37,628 nucleotides of DNA from Paludibacteraceae bacterium (GTDB lineage: Bacteria > Bacteroidota > Bacteroidia > Bacteroidales > Paludibacteraceae): contig JAFWOU010000021.1 in assembly GCA_017509715.1 (NCBI GenBank), forward strand, positions 1 through 37,628. The letters are read 5' to 3'. A program made the position numbers and the translations under genes. This document shows, one piece after another, positions 22,410 to 30,491 of this stretch (position 1 is its first letter; every line of letters begins with the position of its first letter). The notes under the pieces were generated by a model. The model had not been told where the DNA came from. It saw nothing but the letters and a program-made list of their open reading frames with translations, and ran no database searches.

Positions 22410-23429
22410 ATGTTTGACAACAACAACTCCCGTCGTCCGGGAGGTTTCCGATCGAATCAAGACGGGGCTTCAAAGCGTCCCCGTTTTACGCAGTCGAGTC
22501 GTCCGGGTCGTGAGACCGGGAACTCGCGTCCTCGCTTTGTGCGCAATGCCGGTGAGGGCGAAGAACAGCCGCGTCGTCCGCGTTTTCAGAGCGGCGAGCG
22601 TGTAGCATTTGGAGAGCAACGTGAGCGCGTGATGCGTCCGCGTCGTAACGCACCTAAACCTGTATCGCCTGAGAATAAACGACAGAAGTATCACGAGAAG
22701 TACGAGGATCCTACCAAGCCGATCCGCCTGAATAAGTACCTGGCTAACGCCGGTATCTGCTCGCGCCGCGAAGCCGATGATTTCATCCAGGCCGGCGTGA
22801 TCACGGTGAATGGTGAGGTGGTATCGTCGCTGGGCACCAAGGTGATGCCTACCGACAAGGTCATGTTTCACAACCAACCCGTACATCGTGAGCGCAAGAT
22901 ATATATCCTGCTCAACAAGCCGAAGAATACCGTCACCACCACCGACGATCCTCAGGAGCGTCGCACCGTGATCGATATCGTACGCAATGCTTGTGCCGAG
23001 CGTATCTATCCCGTAGGTCGTCTCGACCGCAACACCACCGGTGTGCTCCTTCTCACCAACGATGGCGACTTGGCTTCCAAGTTGACCCATCCTAAGTTTG
23101 GCAAGAAGAAGATCTACGCCGCTACGCTCGATCATGAGCTCAGCGAGGTGGACGAGGCCATTCTCCGCAATGGTGTCATTCTGGACGATGAGCGTATCGT
23201 ACCCGATGCGCTCGAGTTCCCAAAAGACGATCGCCGTCACATCGGCCTGGAGATCCACTCCGGCCAGAACCGCGTAGTACGTCGTATGTTTGAGAAAGTG
23301 GGCTACAAAGTGATGACGCTCGACCGCGTCAGCTTTGCCGGTCTGACCAAGAAGAACGTAGCCCGAGGTAAGTATCGTTTCCTCACGCCCAAAGAGGTAG
23401 CTATGCTCCAGATGGGGGCCTTTGAATAA
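22410..23429 (+). CDS. rluB: 23S rRNA pseudouridine synthase, RluB/RsuA family
   Basis: A 339-aa RsuA/RluB-family enzyme that isomerises a uridine in rRNA; the RluB-type 23S site is likely. Residues 1-100 form a basic, low-complexity Arg/Gly/Pro-rich extension that may bind RNA. An S4 domain follows (about 104-150; IRLNKYLANAGICSRREADD), then the catalytic domain with GRLDRNTTGVLLLTNDGDL, whose Asp206 is the catalytic aspartate. HSGQNRVVRRMFEKVGYKV marks the RluB/E/F subgroup. Assignment to RluB rather than RluE/F rests on the S4 domain and general similarity. The gene lies immediately behind the rpmF terminator, so expression may depend on read-through. Confidence 0.93.
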   Translation: MFDNNNSRRPGGFRSNQDGASKRPRFTQSSRPGRETGNSRPRFVRNAGEGEEQPRRPRFQSGERVAFGEQRERVMRPRRNAPKPVSPENKRQKYHEKYEDPTKPIRLNKYLANAGICSRREADDFIQAGVITVNGEVVSSLGTKVMPTDKVMFHNQPVHRERKIYILLNKPKNTVTTTDDPQERRTVIDIVRNACAERIYPVGRLDRNTTGVLLLTNDGDLASKLTHPKFGKKKIYAATLDHELSEVDEAILRNGVILDDERIVPDALEFPKDDRRHIGLEIHSGQNRVVRRMFEKVGYKVMTLDRVSFAGLTKKNVARGKYRFLTPKEVAMLQMGAFE

Positions 23430-23450
23430 ACCGAAGAAACAGTGCGCCTT

Positions 23451-24920
23451 ATGTCGAAAGCCATCGGATTTGATAATGAGAAATACATCCGTATTCAGTC
23501 GGAACATATCCGCGAGCGGATCGCTAAGTTTGGCAACAAATTGTATATGGAGTTTGGCGGCAAACTGTTTGACGATATGCATGCCAGCCGCGTGCTGCCG
23601 GGCTTTGCTCCGGATAGCAAGTTGGCCATGCTCACCCAGTTACGCGATACGCTGGAGATCGTCATTGTCATCTCGGCTTTCGATATAGAGAAGAACAAGG
23701 TGCGCCAGGACCTGGGTATTACCTACGACGAGGACGTGTTGCGTCTGCGCGACGAGTTCATGTCGCGTGGCTTCATGGTCTCGTCGGTGGTCATCACCCA
23801 CTATATGGGGCAGCGCTCGGCCGACGCCTATCGCCGCCGCCTGGAGCGTCAGGGCATCAAGGTCTATTATCATTATATCATCGAGGGCTATCCCCACAAC
23901 GTGGAACTGATCGCCTCCGAAGATGGCTTCGGCAGAAACGACTTTGTGGAGACTACGCGTCCGCTGGTGGTCGTAACAGCCCCGGGACCGGGTAGCGGCA
24001 AGATGGCCGTATGCCTGAGTCAGTTATATAATGAACATGCGCGCGGGCGCGCGGCCGGCTATGCCAAGTTTGAGACCTTCCCAGTTTGGAACTTGCCGCT
24101 GCGCCATCCCGTCAACGTGGCCTACGAGGCTGCTACGGCAGATCTGAACGATATCAACATGATCGACCCCTTCCACCTGGAAGCGTATAATCAGACGGCT
24201 GTCAACTACAACCGCGACATCGAGATCTATCCCGTACTGGATGCTATCTTCACCTCGCTCTACGGATCCAATCCGTATAAGTCGCCCACAGATATGGGCG
24301 TCAACCAGGTGGGATTTTGCATTTCCGACGACCAGGTATGCTGCGAGGCCAGCAAGCAGGAGATCATACGCCGCTATTTCGCGGCCCTCAACCGCCTGGC
24401 TAAGGGTGATTGCAACGACCAGGAAGTACAGAAACTGGCTATGCTCCAGAAGCAGGTGGGTATCAATACCGCCTATCGACGCACCACCGTAGCGGCTCGC
24501 GAACGCAAGGAGCAGTCGCTGGGCAATGCCTCGGCAGCGATCGAACTGCACGACGGCACCATCATCACGGCCGAGGCTTCTCCGTTGTTGGGTTCGTCGG
24601 CCGCGCTGCTGCTCAATGTCATCAAGTACCTGGCCGGTATCGAACACGAGGCACGCCTCATCCCGGATGAGATGATCGAACCCGTACAGCATACCAAGAT
24701 CGAGTATCTGCATGGTCATAACCCCCGTCTGCATACCGATGAAGTACTGGTGGCCCTCTCTGTGCTTTCACGTCATGATGAGCGATGCCGGAAGGCTTTG
24801 GCTACCTTGCCGCAACTGGCTGGATGCCAGGTGCATTCTACGGTGATGCTCAGCGAGGTAGATACCAAGACGTTCAAGAAATTGCGCGTAGATCTGACAT
24901 GCGATCCGTCGCGTAGCTAA
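23451..24920 (+). CDS. UPF0371 (DUF1846) protein
   Basis: A 489-aa protein matching the UPF0371/DUF1846 family throughout: IGFDNEKYIRIQSEHIRERI near the start, LYMEFGGKLFDDMHASRVLPG, a VVTAPGPGSGKMAVCLSQLY P-loop-like segment, and DLNDINMIDPFHLEAY. Family members are conserved single-copy cytoplasmic proteins; structures exist but I know of no settled function. An in-frame GTG at 23442 is possible, but ATG 23451 starts at the conserved N-terminus. It follows rluB by 21 nt and has no promoter of its own. Confidence 0.93.
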   Translation: MSKAIGFDNEKYIRIQSEHIRERIAKFGNKLYMEFGGKLFDDMHASRVLPGFAPDSKLAMLTQLRDTLEIVIVISAFDIEKNKVRQDLGITYDEDVLRLRDEFMSRGFMVSSVVITHYMGQRSADAYRRRLERQGIKVYYHYIIEGYPHNVELIASEDGFGRNDFVETTRPLVVVTAPGPGSGKMAVCLSQLYNEHARGRAAGYAKFETFPVWNLPLRHPVNVAYEAATADLNDINMIDPFHLEAYNQTAVNYNRDIEIYPVLDAIFTSLYGSNPYKSPTDMGVNQVGFCISDDQVCCEASKQEIIRRYFAALNRLAKGDCNDQEVQKLAMLQKQVGINTAYRRTTVAARERKEQSLGNASAAIELHDGTIITAEASPLLGSSAALLLNVIKYLAGIEHEARLIPDEMIEPVQHTKIEYLHGHNPRLHTDEVLVALSVLSRHDERCRKALATLPQLAGCQVHSTVMLSEVDTKTFKKLRVDLTCDPSRS

Positions 24921-24948
24921 ATGTTGTATTTTCTAATTCATTACTACT

Positions 24949-25143
24949 ATGGAAGAGAAGAAATTATATCGTTCTGAGAACAAGATGCTGGGTGGCGTAT
25001 GCGCCGGTATCGCCGAGTATTTTGGTGTAGATCCTACCGTGGTGCGTGTAGCCTATGCCGTGTTGTCGGTATTCAGTACGGGCTTCCCCGGTTTGCTGCT
25101 GTATATCATTCTGCTGATCATCATGCCGAAGAAGCCGCTGTAG
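24949..25143 (+). CDS. PspC-domain membrane protein
   Basis: A 64-aa stand-alone PspC domain. KKLYRSENKMLGGVCAGIAEYFGVDPTVVR is the conserved amphipathic segment, and one hydrophobic stretch follows (VLSVFSTGFPGLLLYIILLII) before a short basic end. PspC domains act in envelope-stress sensing in other bacteria; single-domain Bacteroidota members are common and mostly unstudied. It ends 3 nt before the phosphopantetheinyl transferase start. Confidence 0.92.
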   Translation: MEEKKLYRSENKMLGGVCAGIAEYFGVDPTVVRVAYAVLSVFSTGFPGLLLYIILLIIMPKKPL

Positions 25144-25146
25144 TAC

Positions 25147-25731
25147 GTGTTGCTGATCGACGATGATATGAAGAAATGTACGGAGCAGGAAGTAGAACGC
25201 CTGCTCCGTATCGTACCATCCCCTCGCCGAGACGATGCGCTGCGCTACAAGCATACCTTTGGTCGCTACTGTTGCCTGCGCTCGTGGGAGATGTTAATGG
25301 AACTGCTGAGCCGCGAGGGAATACCGAACATGCCCACGTGGCGGTACAACGAATACGGCAAGCCCTACCTGGTGCAGGGACCGTATTTCTCCATCAGTCA
25401 TTGCAAGCAAGCTATCCTGGTGGCTATCAGCGACCGCGAGATAGGCGTAGACGTGGAGTCGATACGCCGAGCCGACGACTCGCTGGTGCGCCGTACGATG
25501 AATGAGACGGAGCAAGCCCGGATAGCATCCGCCCCGGACCCTCAGCGTGCCTTCATTGCCCTCTGGACCCGCAAGGAAGCCGTAGTCAAGATGCGCGGCA
25601 CCGGTATCCTGGATGATCTTCACCGGGTGCTGGACGGGCAAGACTATCTGTTGCAAACTGTTGACCGGCCCGATACGCCGTATATCTATTCTGTTGCCGA
25701 AAAAGCTCTTTTTTCCGACGCAGACCACTAA
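25147..25731 (+). CDS. 4'-phosphopantetheinyl transferase superfamily protein (Sfp/AcpS-like)
   Basis: A 194-aa Sfp-type transferase that would move phosphopantetheine from CoA to a carrier-protein serine. Motifs are an RRDDALRYKH segment (28-36), NEYGKPYL (69-76), SISHC (82-86), IGVDVE with Mg-binding Asp102 and Glu104, and WTRKEAVVK with Lys143/Glu144. GTG 25147 is preferred because it lies 3 nt after the PspC stop and gives the N-terminal VLLIDDD strand seen in homologues; ATG 25168 is the alternative (187 aa). The carrier it serves is not in the window. The gene ends the unit begun at 21627. Confidence 0.88.
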   Translation: MLLIDDDMKKCTEQEVERLLRIVPSPRRDDALRYKHTFGRYCCLRSWEMLMELLSREGIPNMPTWRYNEYGKPYLVQGPYFSISHCKQAILVAISDREIGVDVESIRRADDSLVRRTMNETEQARIASAPDPQRAFIALWTRKEAVVKMRGTGILDDLHRVLDGQDYLLQTVDRPDTPYIYSVAEKALFSDADH

Positions 25732-25766
25732 TAATTCATAAAATTTTTCGCAAAATTGCCCTAACA

Positions 25767-25798
25767 TTTGTATATATGCAAAATTTTTAGTAATTTTG
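25767..25798 (+). promoter_or_regulatory. Promoter of the metallophosphoesterase-pheS unit
   Basis: TTTG at 25767-25770 and TAATTTTG at 25791-25798 with the 24-nt offset; the -33 box is a weaker variant, TTTGTATATATG. The predicted start near 25805 is only 3 nt before ATG 25808. Confidence 0.75.
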
Positions 25799-25807
25799 CA
25801 GCGCAAA

Positions 25808-27388
25808 ATGTGCAATATTGTGAAACGATTCGTATTTTTTAGTTTTTTGGTGCTCTTTTCGTTGAAGAGCATGTACGCGGAGCGGGTGATGGTCATCGCC
25901 GATCCGCACGTGGCAGCCTCCAGCTTATTGCAGCACGGTGAGGCGCTGAATGATATGATGGCCTCTGGTCGTAAGATGCTGGACCTGAGTGAACCGGCTT
26001 TCCTGGCCTTGATAGACTCGGCCCTGTTGTATCATCCGGATCTGGTATTGTTGCCCGGCGACCTGACCAAGGACGGTGAGCGCGTCAGTCACGACCTAGT
26101 GGCCGCCCAGTTGGCACGTCTCAATGCGGCCGGTATTCCCGTACTGGTCATTCCGGGAAACCATGATATCAATAATCCGCAGTCGTATGCCTATGCCGGC
26201 AGTCAGAAGACCCGCGTACCGACCATCACGGATGCGCAGTTCGACAGTATATACGCCGCCTTTATGCCTGCGGCAGAAGCGCAGCATGATGCGGGGTCGC
26301 ATAGCTATGTGGCCCAACCGATGCCGGGCGTGACCCTGCTGGCCATCGACGGCTCGCATGGCAATGCATCCGTAGGTTCGCTTTCGGATGCTACGCTCAG
26401 TTGGCTACTCTCCCAAGCCGATCAGGCACGCGCGAAAGGCCATCTGGTCATCGGCATGTGTCATTGGCAGCTGATCGACCACTTCAACCAGCAGTCGGCT
26501 ATGTTGGCGGCTTGTCAACTGGATAGTGCGGCTTATATCGCTGAGCAGTTGGCAAACCACGGTGTTCATCTGGTGCTCACCGGCCATATGCATATCAACG
26601 GTGCTACCACGGCATTTTATGCGAGTGGAGATAGCCTGGTGGAAGTGACAACGGGATCGCCCGTGGCGTATCCTTGTCCGTATCGCTGGTTGACCATCAG
26701 CCACGATCGTGCTACCGTAAGCGTCGCTACGGATGATATCCTGTCGCTGCCCACGCAACCCGATATGCAGACCTACAGCCGTCAGTGGCAACGCGAGCAT
26801 ATCGAGAGCCTGGCACCTGAGATGGCCCGTAAGTTGTGGAATACGGTGGATAGCTATATCGCGCAAATGAAGACCAGCACCAAGACGTATGCGATGGCCG
26901 TACTGATAGAGGCGGCCCTGCCTTCGTCTGATTCGGAACGTATCGAGGTCTTTGAGCGCCATATGAAGTCGAGCGTGGTGGATCTGTATATGCTCCATTC
27001 CGACGCCAACGAACCCGAACGACCGGAGAAAGATTCCATCGTAGAGGCCTTCTATACCAATATGGGCAATATGATGGTCGAGCTTTTGAGTGACCTGCCG
27101 GAAACGGTATACGGCATAATGGGTGAAATGGCTTTCGCTATGGCCGAAGTACCTATCGGCTCGATGACCGAGGACGAGACATCGGATCGCAAACTGAGCT
27201 ATACCAACCGTACCGACGACCTGATGCCTGTGCTGCGACTCAATGCACCCATGGATCGAGAGGCAGTGGAGCAGGTAGAAGCCGCGGAGCAGTTGCGGAT
27301 CCTGTACGATGTGCTCGGCCGCCAGATCATGCAGGCCATGCCCGGACAGCCGGTGATAGAAAATGGAAAAGTGAAAATAGAAAATTGA
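25808..27388 (+). CDS. Exported calcineurin-like metallophosphoesterase
   Basis: The 526-aa product has a signal peptide (RFVFFSFLVLFSLKSMYA, ending about residue 24). A calcineurin-like phosphoesterase domain follows, showing the metal-binding set: VIADPHV (Asp32, His34), LLPGDLTKDGE, VIPGNHDINN, GMCHWQ and TGHMHING. It would hydrolyse phosphate esters outside the cytoplasmic membrane; the substrate is unknown. The last residues (ILYDVLGRQIMQ...) resemble a shortened type IX sorting tail, weakly. Start choice: ATG 25808 gives a 3-nt leader; in-frame GTG 25820 (MKRFVFF...) gives a more typical leader and signal peptide. A heptamer repeat (27360-27387) encodes the last residues, so the C-terminus itself is made of junction repeat. 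Confidence 0.87.
   Translation: MCNIVKRFVFFSFLVLFSLKSMYAERVMVIADPHVAASSLLQHGEALNDMMASGRKMLDLSEPAFLALIDSALLYHPDLVLLPGDLTKDGERVSHDLVAAQLARLNAAGIPVLVIPGNHDINNPQSYAYAGSQKTRVPTITDAQFDSIYAAFMPAAEAQHDAGSHSYVAQPMPGVTLLAIDGSHGNASVGSLSDATLSWLLSQADQARAKGHLVIGMCHWQLIDHFNQQSAMLAACQLDSAAYIAEQLANHGVHLVLTGHMHINGATTAFYASGDSLVEVTTGSPVAYPCPYRWLTISHDRATVSVATDDILSLPTQPDMQTYSRQWQREHIESLAPEMARKLWNTVDSYIAQMKTSTKTYAMAVLIEAALPSSDSERIEVFERHMKSSVVDLYMLHSDANEPERPEKDSIVEAFYTNMGNMMVELLSDLPETVYGIMGEMAFAMAEVPIGSMTEDETSDRKLSYTNRTDDLMPVLRLNAPMDREAVEQVEAAEQLRILYDVLGRQIMQAMPGQPVIENGKVKIEN
27360..27387 (+). repeat. Heptamer repeat forming the 3' end of the metallophosphoesterase gene
   Basis: AAAATGG, AAAAGTG, AAAATAG and AAAATTG are four phased heptamers. 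The reading frame passes through them as IENGKVKIEN and stops at the TGA overlapping the last unit, so the junction repeat is translated. Confidence 0.75.
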
Positions 27389-27397
27389 CATAGATAT

Positions 27398-28438
27398 ATG
27401 ACTTTAAAAGATCGTGTACAAGACTTGCTGGGGCAGGTGGCCGGCATGCAGGCACAGAATGCCGAAGAGCTGGAGGCCCTGCGTATCAAATACCTGAGCA
27501 AGAAGGGCGAGATAACAGCCCTGTTTAATGAATTCCGTACCGTGCCGTCGGACCAGAAGCGCGAACTCGGCCAGATGCTCAACCAGCTGCGTCAGCAGGC
27601 TGAGGGACGTCTGAGCGAGATGCGCGAGGCGATGGAGAGCCAGATAGCTAAGGCCGAGCGACTCGACCTGACCCGTACGCCGGATCCTATCCAGTTGGGT
27701 ACGCGTCATCCGCTCTCGCTGGTACGTGAGGAGATCGTGGATATCTTCTCGCGTATCGGATTCACCGTAGCCGAAGGCCCTGAGGTGGAGGACGATAAGC
27801 ACGTATACGGTATGCTCAACTTCGCCCCAGAGCATCCGGCACGCGACATGCAGGACACCTTCTTCATCGAGAAGGAACTGGGGCTGCAGAAGCCTACCGA
27901 CGTGCTGCTGCGTTCGCATACCTCGTCGGTTCAGACGCGCGTGATGACCAGCCAGAAGCCGCCTATCCGCGTGCTCTGCCCGGGACGTGTGTATCGCAAC
28001 GAGGCTATCTCGGCCCGTGCCCACTGCTTCTTCCATCAGGTAGAGGGACTCTATATCGACAAGAACGTCTCGTTCGCTGACCTCAAAGAGGCTTTGCTCT
28101 ATTTCGCCAAGGAGATGTTCGGCCCGGAGACCCAGATTCGTCTGCGTCCGTCCTACTTCCCCTTCACCGAACCCTCGGCCGAGATGGATATCTCGTGCGA
28201 CCTGTGTGGCGGTAAGGGCTGCTCGTTCTGCAAGGGAACAGGCTGGGTAGAAATACTCGGGTGCGGTATGGTAGATCCTAATGTGCTGGAGGCATGCGGT
28301 ATAGACAGCAAGGTCTATACGGGTTATGCATTCGGTATGGGAGTGGAGCGTATCGCTAATCTGAAATATCGCGTGAAGGACCTGCGTCTGTTCTCCGAGA
28401 ACGACGTTCGCTTCTTGCGCCAGTTTGAGAGTTGCTAA
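27398..28438 (+). CDS. pheS: Phenylalanyl-tRNA synthetase alpha subunit
   Basis: A 346-aa class II synthetase subunit that with PheT charges tRNA-Phe. An N-terminal coiled-coil arm (about 1-90) precedes the catalytic domain: DTFFIEKELGLQKPTDVLLR near 156-175, LRSHTSSVQTRVM motif 2 region, FHQVEGLYIDK, and motif 3 GMGVERIANLKYRVKDLRLF near the end. The CDLCGGKGCSFCKGTGW segment is a cysteine-rich insert common in this phylum and a plausible zinc site. pheT is not adjacent in this window, which is usual in Bacteroidota. The gene starts 9 nt after the metallophosphoesterase stop. Confidence 0.97.
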   Translation: MTLKDRVQDLLGQVAGMQAQNAEELEALRIKYLSKKGEITALFNEFRTVPSDQKRELGQMLNQLRQQAEGRLSEMREAMESQIAKAERLDLTRTPDPIQLGTRHPLSLVREEIVDIFSRIGFTVAEGPEVEDDKHVYGMLNFAPEHPARDMQDTFFIEKELGLQKPTDVLLRSHTSSVQTRVMTSQKPPIRVLCPGRVYRNEAISARAHCFFHQVEGLYIDKNVSFADLKEALLYFAKEMFGPETQIRLRPSYFPFTEPSAEMDISCDLCGGKGCSFCKGTGWVEILGCGMVDPNVLEACGIDSKVYTGYAFGMGVERIANLKYRVKDLRLFSENDVRFLRQFESC

Positions 28439-28440
28439 GT

Positions 28441-28475
28441 TGAATACTGATAGCTGAATGCTGAAAACTGAAAAC
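28441..28475 (+). repeat. Heptamer repeat at the pheS/P-loop protein junction
   Basis: TGAATAC, TGATAGC, TGAATGC, TGAAAAC and TGAAAAC are five phased heptamers. The ATG start of the next gene (28458) sits inside the third unit, so the repeat encodes its first six residues. Confidence 0.8.
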
Positions 28476-29339
28476 TTATACAAGGTAGCAGACCACGTCT
28501 TTGGTCTGGCGTTGCCGGCCGAGTGGGAAGCCGCTCTCACGAACTATGCCCCCTTCTTGATCGAGGAGGGTAGTCCCCTCTTCCGGGTGGAGATCCTCCA
28601 GGATGCCTATACGCCGCCTGCCGGTTTGGAGCATGTCTATACCGACCGCTCCGACGAAGATATGCCTCGTATCGAACTCTATCACGAGGGTCCTAACTGG
28701 CTCTTCGGCGTCTCCAAGTGGCGCGACACACCCATATGCTGCTATATAGCTGCGTCGGCTGATTTTAGTCAAGCTACGCTGCATATCCTGCCCGACTGCA
28801 ACGATGTGCGCTTTGCCATCGACAATGCGGCCATGCTACTCTTTGCCTTCGCTACCTCCGGTCTGCAGACCCTGGAGATGCATGCATCAGTCACGGTGCG
28901 CGATGGCTATGCCCAACTCTTCCTCGGTCATTCCGGAACGGGTAAATCCACCCATTCCCGGCTTTGGCAAGAGGTGTATCCGGATGCCTGGTTGCTCAAC
29001 GACGATAATCCCGTGTTGCGCGTCCTGCCGGATGGCGAGGTGCGTGTCTACGGTTCGCCCTGGAGCGGCAAGACGCCCTGTTATAAAAACCAGTCCGCAC
29101 CCGTGCGAGGCATTGTCAAGCTGTCGCAAGCGCCGCATAACGAGATACGTTTGCTGCGTTTGCCCGAGGCCTATGCCTATATGCTGGCATCCAGTAGCGG
29201 CTTGAAGATCGTGCCCGAGATGATGGACTGTCTGTATGAAACGATAGCCAAGACGATACAACTCGTACCTGTCTATGGTTTGGAATGTCTTCCTGATACC
29301 GATGCTGCTCGCTTATGCCACGATACGCTGACGAAATAA
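28458..29339 (+). CDS. HPr-kinase-like P-loop protein
   Basis: The 293-aa product resembles the PEP-carboxykinase/HPr-kinase-like superfamily. The P-loop is GHSGTGKST (157-165), followed by SRLWQEVYPDAWLLNDDNPV with an acidic DDN suited to Mg binding, and GSPWSGKTPCYKN near 205-217. The N-terminal 140 residues form an unrecognised domain. HPrK-like kinases of this type phosphorylate peptide C-termini in some lasso-peptide clusters and often neighbour NTP_transf_5 proteins, as here, where the next gene overlaps by 25 nt. No PqqD-like gene or precursor peptide is visible, so the substrate is unknown. The start codon lies within a heptamer repeat. Confidence 0.78.
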   Translation: MLKTENLYKVADHVFGLALPAEWEAALTNYAPFLIEEGSPLFRVEILQDAYTPPAGLEHVYTDRSDEDMPRIELYHEGPNWLFGVSKWRDTPICCYIAASADFSQATLHILPDCNDVRFAIDNAAMLLFAFATSGLQTLEMHASVTVRDGYAQLFLGHSGTGKSTHSRLWQEVYPDAWLLNDDNPVLRVLPDGEVRVYGSPWSGKTPCYKNQSAPVRGIVKLSQAPHNEIRLLRLPEAYAYMLASSSGLKIVPEMMDCLYETIAKTIQLVPVYGLECLPDTDAARLCHDTLTK

Positions 29340-30439
29340 CGGCGCTACTGCGTAGCATGATTTGGGGCGAACCGCTCTCGTGCGATCCGTCCGTACTGCT
29401 GGAGCCGGAACTCTGGTACATGGCGCGTCGGCAGCAGATGGACCATATGCTGGCCGTATGGGCGCTCAATCAGGGACTGCCGGTGCTGCAACCGCAGGAG
29501 CAGAAATTGCGTGTCTTCCATACCCTGCAGCGCACCGAGCGCCAGAAGACTATCCTGCAGCAGACCGTACGTACGCTGCGAGAGAACCGGATCGAACCCG
29601 TCCTCATCAAGGGACATTCCATCGCCGTTCTCTACCCGAATCCGGATATGCGCTCGTCGGCCGATGTGGATATGTATATCGGCGAACAGGAGTACGACCA
29701 TATGATCGCCGTCATGCGGGCGGCTTTCCCCGAGGCGTATTGGTTCTCCGAGGAACATGCGGGGCTCCACTTTGCCGTGGTGATGGACGAGAAACTTGAC
29801 TTGGCCGTAGAACTGCACCGCGTGGCTATGGAACTGCATAACATTCCGGATGGCGACCGTGCTTTCCAGGACTTTACCCACCGCGAGATGACCCGTACCC
29901 GTACGCTCCGCGTGGGCGATACCGATGTGTCGATACCGAGTCTGGCTTTTGATGCGCTCTATATCTTCATGCATGCGTGGCACCACTTCGAGTCGAGTGG
30001 AGTAGGCCTACGTCAATTGGCCGACTGGTCCCTTGCGCTGCATGCGGCTCGGGATGTCAAGGGTTTAGACGAGACGCTACGCCCCGTGCTGGAGCGGATG
30101 CGTATGCTGGAGGTATGGCAGGCGTTCGGATGGGTGTTGGTGCACCATCTGGGCTTGCCGCGTGAGGAGTTCCCGCTCTATACTGATGGCTGCGCCCAAA
30201 AGGGCGAACAGCTATTCCGCCAACTCATCAAGGACGGGCATTGCGGACGCGAACCCAAACTCAAGCTATACGGTCGTACGCTCTACTACTTCCCCTACCA
30301 GCGACCGGAAAAAGGACGACTTCGTCAGAAGATATACACCCTGCTGCGCCTGACCTTCCAGATGATGCAGACGCGCAAACTCTTCCCGCGTTATGCCTAT
30401 CGGAGCTATCTCGGGGCACTGATCCAAAAAAAGCGTTAA
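29315..30439 (+). CDS. NTP_transf_5-type nucleotidyltransferase family protein
   Basis: A 374-aa protein of the uncharacterised nucleotidyltransferase family NTP_transf_5. The family core is PVLIKGHSIAVLYPNPDMR followed by SSADVDMYIGEQEYD, where the Asp pair matches the nucleotidyltransferase metal site. LAVELHRVAMEL and FMHAWHHFESSGVGLRQLADW also fit the family. Such proteins often sit with HPrK-like kinases and peptide-modification genes; the reaction is not known. It overlaps the preceding gene by 25 nt, indicating tight coupling. The last codons lie in a terminator hairpin. ATG 29315 is the only start before the conserved region. Confidence 0.83.
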   Translation: MPRYADEITALLRSMIWGEPLSCDPSVLLEPELWYMARRQQMDHMLAVWALNQGLPVLQPQEQKLRVFHTLQRTERQKTILQQTVRTLRENRIEPVLIKGHSIAVLYPNPDMRSSADVDMYIGEQEYDHMIAVMRAAFPEAYWFSEEHAGLHFAVVMDEKLDLAVELHRVAMELHNIPDGDRAFQDFTHREMTRTRTLRVGDTDVSIPSLAFDALYIFMHAWHHFESSGVGLRQLADWSLALHAARDVKGLDETLRPVLERMRMLEVWQAFGWVLVHHLGLPREEFPLYTDGCAQKGEQLFRQLIKDGHCGREPKLKLYGRTLYYFPYQRPEKGRLRQKIYTLLRLTFQMMQTRKLFPRYAYRSYLGALIQKKR

Positions 30440-30461
30440 CTCCAATCGGGTTAACGCTTTT
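30429..30461. terminator. Bidirectional terminator between convergent genes
   Basis: AAAAGCGTTAAC (30429-30440) and GTTAACGCTTTT (30450-30461) form a perfect 12-bp stem with a 9-nt loop. It has T-rich flanks on the plus side and A-rich flanks on the other, so it can stop transcripts from both directions. The plus-strand stop codon (30437-30439) lies within the stem. Confidence 0.85.
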
Positions 30462-30472
30462 CTTTTCGTATT

Positions 30473-30488
30473 CTTTACTCCTTTACTC
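30473..30488 (-). repeat. Octamer repeat after mmdB
   Basis: CTTTACTC occurs twice in tandem (30473 and 30481), with a partial third unit, between the terminator and the mmdB stop codon. Short, but of the same style as the other junction repeats. Confidence 0.5.
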
Positions 30489-30491
30489 CTT

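Noticed and set aside
25796..25807. TTG 25796 as start of the metallophosphoesterase
   Set aside because: It lies inside the -7 element of the promoter, upstream of the predicted transcription start.
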